Shown: positions 9,853-19,734 of the stretch, piece after piece
Position numbering within the stretch: the stretch's first letter is position 1
How the letters are laid out: each line of letters begins with the position of its first letter
From: Streptococcus oralis
GTDB taxonomy: Bacteria; Bacillota; Bacilli; Lactobacillales; Streptococcaceae
Length of the DNA stretch: 64,000 nucleotides
Direction: 5' to 3'
NCBI RefSeq assembly: GCF_021497885.1
Contig: NZ_CP046523.1
Location: 415,501 to 479,500 of the forward strand
The notes under the pieces: generated by a model
The model's database searches: none
Told to the model about the DNA's origin: nothing
The model's input: the letters and a program-made list of their open reading frames with translations, nothing else
Translations under genes and position numbers: made by a program

Positions 9853-11745
9853 ATGACACGTTATCAAGATGATTTTTATGATGCAGTCAATGGCGAATGG
9901 GAAAAAACAGCTGTGATTCCAGCTGACAAATCTCGAACCGGTGGCTTTATTGACCTTGACGAGGAAATTGAAGATTTGATGTTGGCAACCACAGAAAAGT
10001 GGTTGGCAGGTGAAGAGATCCCAGAGGATGCTATCCTCTCAAACTTTGTTAAGTACCACCGCATGGTACGTGATTTTGATAAGAGAGAAGCAGATGGGAT
10101 TAAGCCCGTCCTTCCTCTACTCAAGGAATACCAAGACTTGGAGAGTTTTGCAGATTTCACCAGCAAACTTGCAGAATTTGAACTAGCAGGCAAGCCAAAC
10201 TTCCTCCCATTTGGTGTATCGCCAGACTTTATGGATGCCAGAACCAATGTTCTCTGGGCCAGCGCTCCAAGGACGATTTTGCCAGATACAACTTACTATG
10301 CGGAAGAACATCCGCAACGCGAAAAGCTCTTGACTTTATGGAAAGAAAAAAATCGCAACCTCCTCAGAGTTTATGGTTTTTCAGAGGATGAGATTTCAGA
10401 TTTACAAGAAAAACGATTGGAGTTGGACCGTCGAGTTGCAGCTGTAGTGCTTTCTAACGAAGAAAGTTCAGAGTATGCCAAACTCTACCATCCATACGCT
10501 TATGAAGATTTCAAGAAATTTGCCCCTGCACTCCCTTTGGATGATTTCTTCCAAAAGGTGATTGGACAAACGCCAGACAAGGTTATTGTAGATGAAGAAC
10601 GTTTCTGGCAAGCAGCAGAGCAATTCTACAGTGAAGAAGCGTGGCCTCTACTTAAGGCAACCTTGATTTTGGGTGTTGTCAATCTCTCAACAAGCTATCT
10701 CACAGATGAGATTCGCGTCTTGTCAGGTGCCTATGGACGTGCCCTTTCAGGTGTTCCAGAAGCTCAGGACAAGGTTAAGGCAGCTTATCACTTGGCCCAA
10801 GGTCCTTTCAAGCAAGCTCTCGGCCTTTGGTATGCGCATGAAAAATTCTCTCCAGAAGCTAAGGCAGACGTGGAGAAAAAAGTAGCGACAATGATTGACG
10901 TTTATAAGGAACGCTTGGCTAAGAACGACTGGCTTACACCTGAAACGCGTGAGAAGGCCATTGTCAAACTTAATGTCATCAAGCCTTATATCGGTTATCC
11001 AGAGGAATTACCAGAACGCTACAAGGACAAGGTAGTGGATGAAACCGCCAGTCTCTTTGAGAATGCCCTAGCCTTTGCGCGTGTGGAAATCAAGCACAGC
11101 TGGAGTAAGTGGAATCAACCAGTTGACTATAAGGAATGGGGCATGCCTGCTCACATGGTTAATGCCTACTATAATCCTCAGAAGAACTTGATTGTCTTCC
11201 CAGCAGCTATTTTACAGGCTCCATTCTATGATTTGCATCAGTCGTCTTCAGCTAACTACGGTGGGATTGGTGCGGTTATTGCCCATGAAATCTCTCATGC
11301 CTTTGACACAAATGGCGCTTCTTTTGATGAAAATGGTAGCCTCAAGGATTGGTGGACAGAGAGTGACTACGCTGCCTTTAAAGAAAAAACGCAGAAAGTT
11401 ATTGACCAGTTTGATGGGCTGGAATCTTACGGCGCAACAATCAACGGAAAACTAACCGTATCAGAAAACGTTGCCGACTTGGGAGGGATTGCTGCAGCCC
11501 TTGAAGCAGCAAAGAGAGAAAAAGACTTCTCAGCCGAAGAATTCTTCCACAACTTTGCTCGTATCTGGCGTATGAAAGGTCGTCCAGAGTTGATGAAACT
11601 TATGGCTAGTGTCGACGTGCACGCGCCAGCTAAACTCCGTGTCAATGTCCAAGTACCAAACTTCGATGATTTCTTTACAACTTATGATGTCAAAGAAGGT
11701 GATGGTATGTGGCGCGCACCAGAGGATCGTGTGATTATTTGGTAA
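9853..11745 (+). CDS. pepO: M13-family zinc endopeptidase PepO
   Basis: 630 residues, the standard length of neprilysin-like PepO. The zinc site is intact: HEISH at residues 478-482 plus the third ligand in ENVADLGG (Glu538, Asp542). NAYYNPQKNLIVFPAAIL is the typical substrate-binding block. No signal peptide is visible, although pneumococcal PepO is reported outside the cell, where it binds host plasminogen and fibronectin. It is divergent from psaB, as in pneumococcus, with about 180 bp between starts, and is monocistronic, ending at a bidirectional terminator. Confidence 0.95.
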   Translation: MTRYQDDFYDAVNGEWEKTAVIPADKSRTGGFIDLDEEIEDLMLATTEKWLAGEEIPEDAILSNFVKYHRMVRDFDKREADGIKPVLPLLKEYQDLESFADFTSKLAEFELAGKPNFLPFGVSPDFMDARTNVLWASAPRTILPDTTYYAEEHPQREKLLTLWKEKNRNLLRVYGFSEDEISDLQEKRLELDRRVAAVVLSNEESSEYAKLYHPYAYEDFKKFAPALPLDDFFQKVIGQTPDKVIVDEERFWQAAEQFYSEEAWPLLKATLILGVVNLSTSYLTDEIRVLSGAYGRALSGVPEAQDKVKAAYHLAQGPFKQALGLWYAHEKFSPEAKADVEKKVATMIDVYKERLAKNDWLTPETREKAIVKLNVIKPYIGYPEELPERYKDKVVDETASLFENALAFARVEIKHSWSKWNQPVDYKEWGMPAHMVNAYYNPQKNLIVFPAAILQAPFYDLHQSSSANYGGIGAVIAHEISHAFDTNGASFDENGSLKDWWTESDYAAFKEKTQKVIDQFDGLESYGATINGKLTVSENVADLGGIAAALEAAKREKDFSAEEFFHNFARIWRMKGRPELMKLMASVDVHAPAKLRVNVQVPNFDDFFTTYDVKEGDGMWRAPEDRVIIW

Positions 11746-11749
11746 GACA

Positions 11750-11778
11750 AAAACCAAGGAAATTATCCTTGGTTTTTT
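11750..11778. terminator. Bidirectional terminator between pepO and the MBL hydrolase
   Basis: AAAACCAAGGA pairs with TCCTTGGTTTT around AATTA, with T runs on the plus strand and A runs on the other side, so it can serve both converging genes. Confidence 0.85.
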
Positions 11779-11783
11779 GCTTG

Positions 11784-12413
11784 CTAGAAAAAGGGATTAA
11801 AGGTCTTTTCGTGAGCGATAGTCGTAGCTGGACCGTGTCCAGGGTAGACATCGTAGTTAGGGAGGGTGAAGAGTTGCGTCTGAATGCTATGGAGGAGTTG
11901 TTCCGTGCTACCTGTAGGAAGGTCTGTTCGTCCGATGGTTTCGCGGAAAAGAGCATCTCCGGTCAAGACTAGATGAGCATCAGGAAAGACGATAGAAACA
12001 CCGCCAATAGAGTGTCCTGAGGTTGGTAGAACTGTAAAACGGAATTCCTCAAGCTGGTATTCTTCATGAAAGACAAAGGTGTGTTCTGCAGGTTTTGCGA
12101 CCACATCTGCTATATCATCGTGACGAGGTAGGCCAGAGAGATTGTCAACGGGGGTATAGAGCCAAGAAGCTTCACTCTCTGCTACATAAACTGGAGGATT
12201 TCCAAAAGTCTCACGCACCAAGTCCAGACTCATAATATGGTCGTAGTGGGTGTGGGTCAGGAGAATCGCACAGACGGGTTTGTTGATTTTCTCAATGGTC
12301 TTACGAATGGCTTCCCAATGGCTACCTGGGTCAACCACAATCAGGTGTTGGTCTCCCTCTATATAGTAGGTGTTTTCATAGGCAACAGGATTCACGGTTT
12401 TATGGATTTTCAT
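11784..12413 (-). CDS. Metallo-beta-lactamase-fold hydrolase (glyoxalase II-like)
   Basis: 209 residues with the complete MBL metal site: HTHYDH (residues 54-59), a later His in SGHSIGG, Asp in LTGDALF and the terminal GHGPATT. The size and motifs fit the YqgX/YcbL hydroxyacylglutathione-hydrolase-like group. The true substrate is unknown; streptococcal members may act on thiol esters. It converges on pepO and ends in their shared terminator. Confidence 0.85.
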   Translation of the reverse strand: MKIHKTVNPVAYENTYYIEGDQHLIVVDPGSHWEAIRKTIEKINKPVCAILLTHTHYDHIMSLDLVRETFGNPPVYVAESEASWLYTPVDNLSGLPRHDDIADVVAKPAEHTFVFHEEYQLEEFRFTVLPTSGHSIGGVSIVFPDAHLVLTGDALFRETIGRTDLPTGSTEQLLHSIQTQLFTLPNYDVYPGHGPATTIAHEKTFNPFF

Positions 12414-12496
12414 AGGATTTCCTCTCTCAAAGAATGTACTGATATCAGTATAACACAGAAGAGAATGCTTAGGGTATCAGAAAGTATTTTTCTACC

Positions 12497-13570
12497 TTAA
12501 CGATTTTTCCAAGCTTGGTAGCGAGTATCAATCAAGAGTTGGGTTAAGCGCCCCATGGTTTCTCTTTCTTCGGTAGTGAGGGATTGAGCTTGTACAAAGA
12601 GTTGATGAATATGTTCAATGACCTTGAAGGAAGAAAGATCGTTGATAGAGGAGATGCCTGTATCAAGAATGATTCCAAAAAAGAGGTCGAAGTAGAGCTG
12701 CAGTTCCTCGTCAGGAACTGTCTCCACCCATTCCTTAAAGGTAGTATCGACTTGCTGGCTGTCACTATTTGTCTCATCCAGTTGGACAAAGTGTTTGTCT
12801 TCAACCTGCCAACTAAAGGTGTCGTGCTGGGCAAGACCACCTAGGGCAGTGCTTCGAACGACGATTTTTTTATCAGGAATTTCCAGCATCATACCGATGA
12901 TAGACCCTTGTGGGACAAATACTTTCGTTCTTTCCATCATGTTTTGATAGCCTGGCGTTTCGGTTAGTTCCTTGTGAAGCCCAGGGGCATCAAAAGTATA
13001 GACAGCGACAATGTTTTTTTGTAAAAGGGAATCAAGGTGACTGGCAGCATAGACGGCTAGATTGCCCCCTTTTGAGTGTCCTGCTAGGATAACCTTTTGG
13101 TTAGGATGTTGGGCAAAAAAGTCCTCTAAATACTGGAGGGCATGTTTTTGAGCTGGGATTTCCTTCATATAGGTCATATGGAAATCTTCTTTCCAACCAA
13201 TGATGCTGTCATCCGTTCCGCGAAAAACAAGCAAATAGGTATCGAGACTGATACGATAAGTCATAGCCGCAAACTGTTTTTGCAATTCAGGATCGATATC
13301 ATTGATAAAGTTTGAGAGCTTGCAATTTTTAAACCGTTTGTGTTGAGAGAGTTGATCCAACAACTGGAGACGGTTCTTATTGGTCAACATAGTTGTTTCT
13401 CCAGGGATTTGAGGTGCTAGATCTATGAGACGCTTTGGTTCTTGAGCGACTAAATCATCAAAAGGAAGATAGGTTAATTCAGTAAGGGAAAGAACATCTA
13501 ACTCATTCACGGGGAGGTCATAAAAGGAATCGTATGCTACATCATTGAGGTAGTCAAAAATATTAGCCAT
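12497..13570 (-). CDS. DUF2974-type alpha/beta hydrolase (lipase-like)
   Basis: 357 residues. The nucleophile elbow AGHSKGGN (Ser166) follows a beta strand VILAGHS, and YLLVFRGTDDSIIGWKED resembles the class 3 lipase/Mbeg1-like fold. No signal peptide. It starts at the ATG preceded by AAAGGAG. Family members are annotated as putative lipases, without an established substrate. It is probably an independent unit, being 83 bp upstream of the MBL gene on the same strand. Confidence 0.78.
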   Translation of the reverse strand: MANIFDYLNDVAYDSFYDLPVNELDVLSLTELTYLPFDDLVAQEPKRLIDLAPQIPGETTMLTNKNRLQLLDQLSQHKRFKNCKLSNFINDIDPELQKQFAAMTYRISLDTYLLVFRGTDDSIIGWKEDFHMTYMKEIPAQKHALQYLEDFFAQHPNQKVILAGHSKGGNLAVYAASHLDSLLQKNIVAVYTFDAPGLHKELTETPGYQNMMERTKVFVPQGSIIGMMLEIPDKKIVVRSTALGGLAQHDTFSWQVEDKHFVQLDETNSDSQQVDTTFKEWVETVPDEELQLYFDLFFGIILDTGISSINDLSSFKVIEHIHQLFVQAQSLTTEERETMGRLTQLLIDTRYQAWKNR

Positions 13571-13681
13571 AAAAGCTCCTTTCTCTATGTTTATCCTACC
13601 ACATTTACAGAGAATTAGCTAGTAGGCTTGTTCGAATGACCTAGTAGGGTTTGATTCAGATACATAGAAGACAGGCTGCTC

Positions 13682-14458
13682 CTATTTCAAACCTCTAAAT
13701 GAGCTTACTTGAATATTTTTGCTATCGATTCCATTTTCCTTTAAAAAATTCTTCATCTCATTTACATCATCAGGTTGGCCGGTGATGAGATAGCTAGCTT
13801 GATTGCCGTATTCATCAATAGCACGTTTTAAAAATTCTTGACTTTGAGAAAGTTCATCGCTAGTTTTATAAGTAAAATTAGATGTTTTCTGAGCCAGTTC
13901 TTTCATCTCTTTATCAAAAATAGTTACTCCTTTGTCAAGATGGTTGAGAATAATCGGACATTTACCAACCCATTCTTTGATAAGGGGGCGTAGAGCAGAA
14001 ATGCCGACATCAGATGCAAAGCAAACTAGTGGCTGATTCGTATCTTTAACGGTCAAAGAGGAATCCAGCCAACTCATCTCAATTTCACTGCCAGCCGGTA
14101 AATGTGTCAAGGTTTCCTTAAAGCGGCTACCACTATTATGAGTTAAAATGAGGATTTCATCTTCATCAGGTGTGGAGGCAATGGTTAGCCATCGACTGGA
14201 TTGATTCCCTTTACCTTCATTTTTTCTAGTAGTAGACGACGTATCAGGGAGTGTGAACTTAGCATAAGCCCCAGCTTTCCAGATTTGCTGACTCGGTTTT
14301 GTAATATGAATTAAATATAGATCTCCGCTGGGGTTTTCGATGGATTTTATCGATAATGTCTGGCCTCGTCCAAGATAAGTAATGGTGCCCCAAGTTATAA
14401 GGGCTAGTAATCCAAGTGAAGATAGAATGATAATAAACATTTTTTTACCTCTTTTCAT
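13682..14458 (-). CDS. Membrane-anchored ferredoxin-NADP-reductase-like protein
   Basis: 258 residues. One N-terminal membrane helix (about 7-29), then a beta-barrel-like segment with RWLTIASTPDEDEI, which fits the FAD-contacting RxYSxxS position loosely, then an NAD-binding-like half with VCFASDVGISALRPLI and the C-terminal ITGQPDDVNEMKNFL-type motif seen in the FNR superfamily. The canonical RxYS residues are not clear, so FAD binding is uncertain. The neighbour upstream is a TetR regulator and a palindrome lies 27 bp before the start, suggesting TetR control. It may feed electrons to an extracytoplasmic partner. Confidence 0.62.
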   Translation of the reverse strand: MKRGKKMFIIILSSLGLLALITWGTITYLGRGQTLSIKSIENPSGDLYLIHITKPSQQIWKAGAYAKFTLPDTSSTTRKNEGKGNQSSRWLTIASTPDEDEILILTHNSGSRFKETLTHLPAGSEIEMSWLDSSLTVKDTNQPLVCFASDVGISALRPLIKEWVGKCPIILNHLDKGVTIFDKEMKELAQKTSNFTYKTSDELSQSQEFLKRAIDEYGNQASYLITGQPDDVNEMKNFLKENGIDSKNIQVSSFRGLK

Positions 14459-14484
14459 TTTTTATGACTCCTATTCTTAATTTT

Positions 14485-14513
14485 ATGAATGAACTAGAAA
14501 ATAATTCATTCAT
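14485..14513. promoter_or_regulatory. Inverted repeat, candidate TetR operator 2
   Basis: ATGAATGAA and TTCATTCAT separated by 11 bp, in the 85-bp gap between the TetR gene and the oxidoreductase gene. It has the same 9-bp arms as the site at 15131-15160. A TTGAAA hexamer lies just upstream on the minus strand. Confidence 0.65.
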
Positions 14514-14543
14514 ATATTTTCAAAAAATAAAGAAATCCATTCT

Positions 14544-15107
14544 TTATTTTAGAATTCCTTTAATGAAGTTGGTTGCAAGTATTTCAACAGTTTTGCCAAT
14601 ATCTGGAAAATCTTTTTCCGTGATATGCATATCCATATAGTAAAAAAGATTATAAACCTGTAAAATATCTTGAATCTTTTCTGGCGAGTATCCTTCAGCC
14701 TGCATACGATTTGTAAAAGTTTTAACTAGAAACTGATGAAAAGGATTTGTGACTTTGCCTTCTTCCGAGGAATAGTAGCTGTGCAACTCATCTGCGATGG
14801 CAGGATTGTACCATTCTGCAAGGATTTTATTGGAAGAAACGAGAGTTCTGGACTGAGCAAATAGTTGACCAATGAGGTCGATCATGTCAATTTCCCAATC
14901 CAGTTCTTCGATCATAGCTTGGCGAACACGGTTGTTTTCATCTATATAGATGTCTAGAAAAATGGCTTCTTTACTTTCGTAATAGTTATAAAAAGAACCA
15001 ACTGCAACACCAGCTTGCCTAGCAATTTCTGAAATTCCTGTCGCCTTGTAACCTTTTTTCGAAAAAACTTCATAGGCCGCTGTCTTTAAAGCTTGTTTTT
15101 TGTCCAA
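14544..15107 (-). CDS. TetR/AcrR-family transcriptional regulator
   Basis: 187 residues. The N-terminal 47 residues form the TetR DNA-binding domain (YEVFSKKGYKATGISEIA, then AGVAVGSFYNYYESKEAIF), and the rest is an all-helical ligand/dimer domain. The start is TTG at 15107 with GGAGG upstream. Its promoter (TTGACA, 17 bp, TAGAAT) is followed at once by an inverted repeat that recurs before the next gene, which implies autorepression and control of the reductase-like protein. Confidence 0.85.
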   Translation of the reverse strand: MDKKQALKTAAYEVFSKKGYKATGISEIARQAGVAVGSFYNYYESKEAIFLDIYIDENNRVRQAMIEELDWEIDMIDLIGQLFAQSRTLVSSNKILAEWYNPAIADELHSYYSSEEGKVTNPFHQFLVKTFTNRMQAEGYSPEKIQDILQVYNLFYYMDMHITEKDFPDIGKTVEILATNFIKGILK

Positions 15108-15130
15108 TCTGATTTAACCTCCTTTGTTTA

Positions 15131-15189
15131 ATGAATGAATAAGTTGATTTGTTCATTCATATTCTAACAAATCATGGCTAGCTTGTCAA
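15131..15189 (-). promoter_or_regulatory. TetR-gene promoter with candidate operator 1
   Basis: Minus strand: TTGACA at 15189-15184, 17-bp spacer, TAGAAT at 15166-15161. The inverted repeat ATGAATGAA/TTCATTCAT with a 12-bp spacer (15131-15160) starts immediately after the -10 and spans the expected transcription start. Confidence 0.75.
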
Positions 15190-15434
15190 TAAGAAGGCTA
15201 GATCTATTAAATAAGTGAAAGAAACGCTAATGAAATAAACACAAAAAGGAAAATATAGGATAAGGCTGGAACTATACTTAAAAATAAGGTATGATATCAG
15301 TGGGAATGTTCTCTATATAGCATCTGTTTACTGATCTGAATTTGGAGAATAGGCTGCTAAACAGTATGAGATACTAATCTGTAGCTCTGATATGAAGGGT
15401 TTTGATACTTTGAGTAATAGCAAAGGAGGAGCGC
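15190..15434 (+). other. Intergenic stretch before the two-component system
   Basis: About 245 bp without a gene. It must hold the promoter of the response-regulator operon. GGTATGATATC near 15288-15298 could be a -10 region but no convincing -35 is visible. AAAGGAGGAG precedes the ATG at 15435. I see no repeat or RNA motif. Confidence 0.4.
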
Positions 15435-16112
15435 ATGCACAAGATTTTACTAGTAGAGGATGATCAAGTCATTCGGCAACAAGTGGGTAAACTGCTCTCA
15501 GAATGGGGTTTTGAGGTCGTTTTGGTAGAGGATTTTATGGAGGTATTGAGCCTTTTTGTTCAGTCAGAACCTCATTTGGTCCTCATGGATATTGGTCTGC
15601 CTCTTTTTAATGGTTACCACTGGTGCCAGGAGATTCGCAAGATTTCCAAGGTACCCATTATGTTTTTGTCTTCGAGAGACCAGGCGATGGATATCGTTAT
15701 GGCAATCAATATGGGGGCAGATGACTTTGTGACCAAGCCTTTTGACCAGCAGGTGCTTCTTGCCAAGGTTCAGGGCTTGTTGCGCCGTTCCTATGAATTT
15801 GGGCGGGATGAAAGTCTGCTGGAGTATGCGGGTGTGATCCTCAATACCAAGTCTATGGACCTGCACTATCAGGGGGAAATCCTGAGTTTGACTAAGAATG
15901 AATTTCAAATTTTACGGGTCTTGTTTGAACATGCTGGCAATATCGTGGCGCGTGATGACCTGATGCGGGAACTCTGGAATAGCGACTTTTTCATCGATGA
16001 CAATACCTTGTCCGTCAATGTTGCTCGCTTGCGCAAAAAGCTGGAGGAACAAGGCCTGGTAGGTTTTATCGAAACTAAGAAAGGGATAGGATACGGACTG
16101 AAACATGCTTGA
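15435..16112 (+). CDS. rr01: OmpR-family response regulator (TCS01)
   Basis: 225 residues. Receiver domain 1-118 with phosphoacceptor Asp52 (LVLMDIGLP), acidic pocket VEDD and the Lys in VTKPF; C-terminal winged helix 125-225 (LTKNEFQILRVL, VARDDLMRELW). It overlaps the histidine kinase gene by 8 bases. In pneumococcus TCS01 lies next to thrS exactly as here, which supports the name. The regulon is not visible from this window. Confidence 0.88.
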   Translation: MHKILLVEDDQVIRQQVGKLLSEWGFEVVLVEDFMEVLSLFVQSEPHLVLMDIGLPLFNGYHWCQEIRKISKVPIMFLSSRDQAMDIVMAINMGADDFVTKPFDQQVLLAKVQGLLRRSYEFGRDESLLEYAGVILNTKSMDLHYQGEILSLTKNEFQILRVLFEHAGNIVARDDLMRELWNSDFFIDDNTLSVNVARLRKKLEEQGLVGFIETKKGIGYGLKHA

Positions 16113-17079
16113 TTGGAAATCATTTTTTCTAGCCTATCTGCGTTCTCGCAGTCGCATCTTTGTCTATATTTTTTCATTAGGCTTTCTCGTCCTTCTCTTT
16201 CAGTTTTTATTTGCTAGTCTAGGAACTTACTTTCTTTATTTATTTCTGCTCAGTAGTTTTTTGACCTTCTTATTTTTGGCTTGGGATATATTTGCAGAAG
16301 CTCAGGTTTACCGTCAGGAAGTACTCTATGCTGAGAGAGACCCCAAGTCTCCTCTGGAATGTGCGCTAGCAGAAAAACTTGAAGAGCGAGAGTCTGAATT
16401 GTATCAAAAGAAGTCTGAAGCGCAAAGCAAGCTGACGGATTTGCTTGATTACTACACCTTGTGGGTTCACCAAATCAAGACCCCCATTGCGGCTAGTCGA
16501 CTTTTAGTGGCAGAAGTCTCTGATCGTGAGGTCAAGCAGCAACTGGAACAGGAAATCTTTAAGATTGACTCCTATACCAATCTGGTGTTGCAGTATCTTC
16601 GTTTGGAAAACTTCCACGATGACTTGGTATTTGAAAAGGTTCAAGTGGAGGATCTGGTGAAGGAAGTGGTTCGCAAGTATGCTCTTTTCTTTATCCAAAA
16701 AGGACTGACGGTCAATCTACATGATCTTGACAAAATCATCGTGACCGATAAGAAGTGGTTGTTGGTCGTCATTGAACAAATCCTCTCAAACAGCCTCAAA
16801 TACACCAAGAAAGGTGGGCTAGAGATTTATATGGAAGGTCAAGAGCTTTGTATCAAGGATACGGGAATCGGGATTAAAAACAGCGATGTGCTCCGAGTCT
16901 TTGAACGTGGCTTTTCAGGATATAATGGTCGCCTAACCCAGCAGTCATCTGGACTTGGCCTTTACCTATCTAAGAAAATTTCTGAAGAACTGGGACATCA
17001 GATTCGCATTGAGTCTGAGGTTGGAAAAGGAACGACCGTACGGATCAAATTCGCTGAAGTGAAGCTCGTTATTGAGTAA
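16105..17079 (+). CDS. hk01: Intramembrane-sensing histidine kinase (TCS01)
   Basis: 324 residues. Two N-terminal membrane helices (about 16-34 and 37-56) with almost no extracytoplasmic loop, the layout of BceS-type intramembrane-sensing kinases. Then a coiled stretch, the H-box VHQIKTPIAASRL (phosphorylated His), N-box EQILSNSLKY, and ATP-binding KDTGIGIK and SSGLGLYLSKKI. Kinases of this type usually receive signals from a peptide-detoxification ABC transporter. None is adjacent, so the partner would be elsewhere. Co-transcribed with its regulator and ends at a bidirectional terminator shared with thrS. Confidence 0.88.
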   Translation: MLDWKSFFLAYLRSRSRIFVYIFSLGFLVLLFQFLFASLGTYFLYLFLLSSFLTFLFLAWDIFAEAQVYRQEVLYAERDPKSPLECALAEKLEERESELYQKKSEAQSKLTDLLDYYTLWVHQIKTPIAASRLLVAEVSDREVKQQLEQEIFKIDSYTNLVLQYLRLENFHDDLVFEKVQVEDLVKEVVRKYALFFIQKGLTVNLHDLDKIIVTDKKWLLVVIEQILSNSLKYTKKGGLEIYMEGQELCIKDTGIGIKNSDVLRVFERGFSGYNGRLTQQSSGLGLYLSKKISEELGHQIRIESEVGKGTTVRIKFAEVKLVIE

Positions 17080-17091
17080 ACATAGATGAAA

Positions 17092-17117
17092 AAAAGCCTC
17101 CAAATGGAGGCTTTTGT
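17092..17117. terminator. Bidirectional terminator between hk01 and thrS
   Basis: AAAAGCCTCC pairs perfectly with GGAGGCTTTT around a 4-base loop, with A/T tracts on both sides, serving the two converging units. Confidence 0.88.
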
Positions 17118-17126
17118 GTTAATTAC

Positions 17127-19070
17127 TTATTTCTCAACGCGTGATTTGTTGGCGATATCAGCTAGGATAGCTTGAACAAAGTCATCAACTGGAACAGTTT
17201 TCGTTTCTTTTTGGCCGTAGCGACGAACGTTGACCGTTCCGTCTTCCATTTCCTTGTCCCCAACGATCAATTGGTATGGAATCTTGCTGGTTTGTGAAGC
17301 ACGGATCTTGAACTGCATTTTTTCATTGCGCTCATCTACGTCTGCACGGACACCACGGTCACGGAGTTTCTTAGCAACTTCCCATGCGTAGTCCACGTGT
17401 TTTTCGTTAGATACCGGAATGAGGGTTACTTGGTGTGGTGCAAGCCATGTTGGGAAGGCACCCTTGTAGTTCTCAATCAAGATAGCTGTGAAGCGTTCCA
17501 TGGTTGAAATAACACCACGGTGAATCATAACTGGACGGTGCTCTTCGCCATCAGCTCCGATGTATTTGAGGTCGAAGCGTTCTGGTAATAAGAAGTCAAG
17601 CTGAATAGTAGAAAGGGTTTCTTCTTTACCGAGAGCAGTCTTAACCTGGATATCCAATTTTGGTCCGTAGAAGGCTGCTTCACCTTCAGCTTCAAAGTAG
17701 TCAACACCCATTTCATCAAGAGCTGCACGAAGCATGGTTTGGGCATTTTCCCACATCTCATCGTTGTCAAAGTACTTGTGAGTATCTTGAGGGTCACGAA
17801 GAGAGAGACGGAAGCGGTATTCAGTCAAGTTGAAGTCTTCATAAACATCGATAATCAACTGAAGGGCACGTTGGAATTCTTCTTGGATTTGTTCAGGAGT
17901 AACAAAGAGGTGACCGTCGTTGAGAGACATCTCACGAACACGTTGAAGACCAGTAAGGGCACCAGATTTTTCGTAGCGGTGCATCATACCGATTTCAGCG
18001 ATACGGATTGGCAATTCACGGTAAGAGTGAACATGGTGTTTGAAGACTTGGATGTGGTGTGGGCAGTTCATTGGACGAAGAACAAATTCTTCCCCGTCAC
18101 CCATATCCATCGTTGGGAACATATCTTCACGGTAGTGATCCCAGTGACCAGAAGTCTTGTAAAGCTCTACTGAAGCAAGTGGTGGAGTGTAAACGTGTTG
18201 GTAGCCAGAAGCCAACTCCTTGTCCACGATATAGCGTTCCAATTCACGACGAATAGTCGCACCATTTGGCAACCAGAATGGAAGTCCTTGACCAACCTCT
18301 TGAGAAATCATGAAGAGGTCAAGCTCTTTACCAAGTTTACGGTGGTCACGTTCTTTGGCTTCTTCACGCATTTGAAGGTAGTTCTTCAAGTCTTTCTTGT
18401 CAAACCAAGCTGTACCGTAAATCCGTTGCATCATGGCATTGTCGCTATTTCCACGCCAGTAAGCACCAGCTACATGAAGAAGGTGGAAGATTTGGATGCG
18501 GCCTGTTGAAGGCACGTGAGGCCCACGGCAGAGATCCACATATTCACCCTGACGGTAGATAGTCAAACCACCTTCGTCTTCAGAGTGTTCTTCAATCAAT
18601 TCCAACTTGTAAGGGTCGTTCTTAAAGATTTCACGTGCCTCGTTTTTAGTCACTTCTTCACGGATTGATGGGAAGTTTTCTTTAACGATCTTTTGCATTT
18701 CTTCTTCGATACGAGGAAGGTCTTCGTTAGAGATTTGACCAGCTGTATTGTCAGTATCGTAGTAGAAGCCATCTTCGATAGCTGGACCGACACCCAAGTG
18801 AATATCTGGGAAGAGGCGACGAGCTGCTTGGGCGAACAAATGAGCCGCTGAGTGGCGCAAGATTGGAAGAGCATCTTCGTGATCAGGTGTCACGATTTCG
18901 ATGCTTCCATCTTCAGTGATAGCACGAGTCGTGTCGATGAGTTTGCCGTTGAATTTACCAGCCAAGGCTTTTTTAGCGAGGGAATTGCTGATAGATTGAG
19001 CAATTTCAAAAGTTGTAACGCCAGATTCGAATTCACGAACAGCGCCATCTGGGAAAGTAAACTTAATCAT
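17127..19070 (-). CDS. thrS: Threonyl-tRNA synthetase
   Basis: 647 residues, class II synthetase that charges tRNA-Thr. Domains: TGS (1-62), editing/SAD domain with [13 protein letters not shown] and the downstream Cys/His site (VDLCRGPH), class II catalytic core (motif 2 [18 protein letters not shown], motif 3 [13 protein letters not shown]) and the anticodon-binding domain. Its start overlaps the upstream kinase gene by 8 bases and has AAAGGAG. Expression is under the T-box at about 19735-19936, which responds to uncharged tRNA-Thr. Confidence 0.97.
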   Translation of the reverse strand: MIKFTFPDGAVREFESGVTTFEIAQSISNSLAKKALAGKFNGKLIDTTRAITEDGSIEIVTPDHEDALPILRHSAAHLFAQAARRLFPDIHLGVGPAIEDGFYYDTDNTAGQISNEDLPRIEEEMQKIVKENFPSIREEVTKNEAREIFKNDPYKLELIEEHSEDEGGLTIYRQGEYVDLCRGPHVPSTGRIQIFHLLHVAGAYWRGNSDNAMMQRIYGTAWFDKKDLKNYLQMREEAKERDHRKLGKELDLFMISQEVGQGLPFWLPNGATIRRELERYIVDKELASGYQHVYTPPLASVELYKTSGHWDHYREDMFPTMDMGDGEEFVLRPMNCPHHIQVFKHHVHSYRELPIRIAEIGMMHRYEKSGALTGLQRVREMSLNDGHLFVTPEQIQEEFQRALQLIIDVYEDFNLTEYRFRLSLRDPQDTHKYFDNDEMWENAQTMLRAALDEMGVDYFEAEGEAAFYGPKLDIQVKTALGKEETLSTIQLDFLLPERFDLKYIGADGEEHRPVMIHRGVISTMERFTAILIENYKGAFPTWLAPHQVTLIPVSNEKHVDYAWEVAKKLRDRGVRADVDERNEKMQFKIRASQTSKIPYQLIVGDKEMEDGTVNVRRYGQKETKTVPVDDFVQAILADIANKSRVEK

Positions 19071-19704
19071 GGTTTTCTCCTTTAATATTTATTCTATTTT
19101 TGTTGGACAATTTTAAGAGCCGAGCAACTTCTTCCGCACTCTGATTCTCTGATTGACTACCATCTGTTACGAGGCTAGGATAGCCTAATTTCACCGCTTC
19201 CTTACGAACCATTTGAGCAAAAAGAATGTCTCGTTGCATCCAGTTTTCAAAAGCTTGATCAGGGTTGGTTGTACCCTCTAAGACATAAGGAACCCATTCT
19301 CTCTGTATATAATGCTTTTTTTGAAAATCAGCTGTCGGAGTCAAGCATAGATAGGATGATACTTGACATTCAAGCTCCTTTACCAAGTGAGGCAAAAGTC
19401 CTGCTCCCTCCACCAAGAGAGGTCTGTTTTGATTTTTTATCAAGTAAGATTTTACATAAGGAAAAATCTCTTCATAAAAGCACCATTCTTCATCTGCCAT
19501 CTCTTCTGGCTTTCTCATCCAGATTTGTTCTGGATTTCTATCCTTCCTAAGAAGGCAAATTGGCTGTGAGTCTGCACTTGCTTGACTCATCATCTCTTCT
19601 ACCAAATCATCCAGTTTGATATGAAGTAGTTGATACTGTCTAGCAAGAAGTGAGGCAATTGTTGACTTTCCACTACAAGGCGATCCGCCAATCATATAAA
19701 GCAT
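19063..19704 (-). CDS. P-loop kinase-like protein in the thrS operon
   Basis: 213 residues. Walker [10 protein letters not shown] (residues 6-14) at the extreme N-terminus, a lid-like arginine-rich segment ([13 protein letters not shown]) and LDDLVEEMM where adenylate/shikimate-type kinases bind substrate. It resembles small-molecule kinases of the AAA_18/cytidylate-like group, but the substrate is unknown. ATG 19704 has GGAGG nine bases upstream; the longer frame from 19776 runs through the T-box terminator and is not used. It is translated just before thrS and shares its T-box leader. Confidence 0.75.
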   Translation of the reverse strand: MLYMIGGSPCSGKSTIASLLARQYQLLHIKLDDLVEEMMSQASADSQPICLLRKDRNPEQIWMRKPEEMADEEWCFYEEIFPYVKSYLIKNQNRPLLVEGAGLLPHLVKELECQVSSYLCLTPTADFQKKHYIQREWVPYVLEGTTNPDQAFENWMQRDILFAQMVRKEAVKLGYPSLVTDGSQSENQSAEEVARLLKLSNKNRINIKGENHD

Positions 19705-19734
19705 CGTTCTTCCTCCTTCTGACAAAACAAAAAA

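Noticed and set aside
9876..10247. Long reading frames on the strand opposite pepO, thrS, rnjB and similar
   Set aside because: They are shadows of the coding strand without ribosome sites or protein-like composition.
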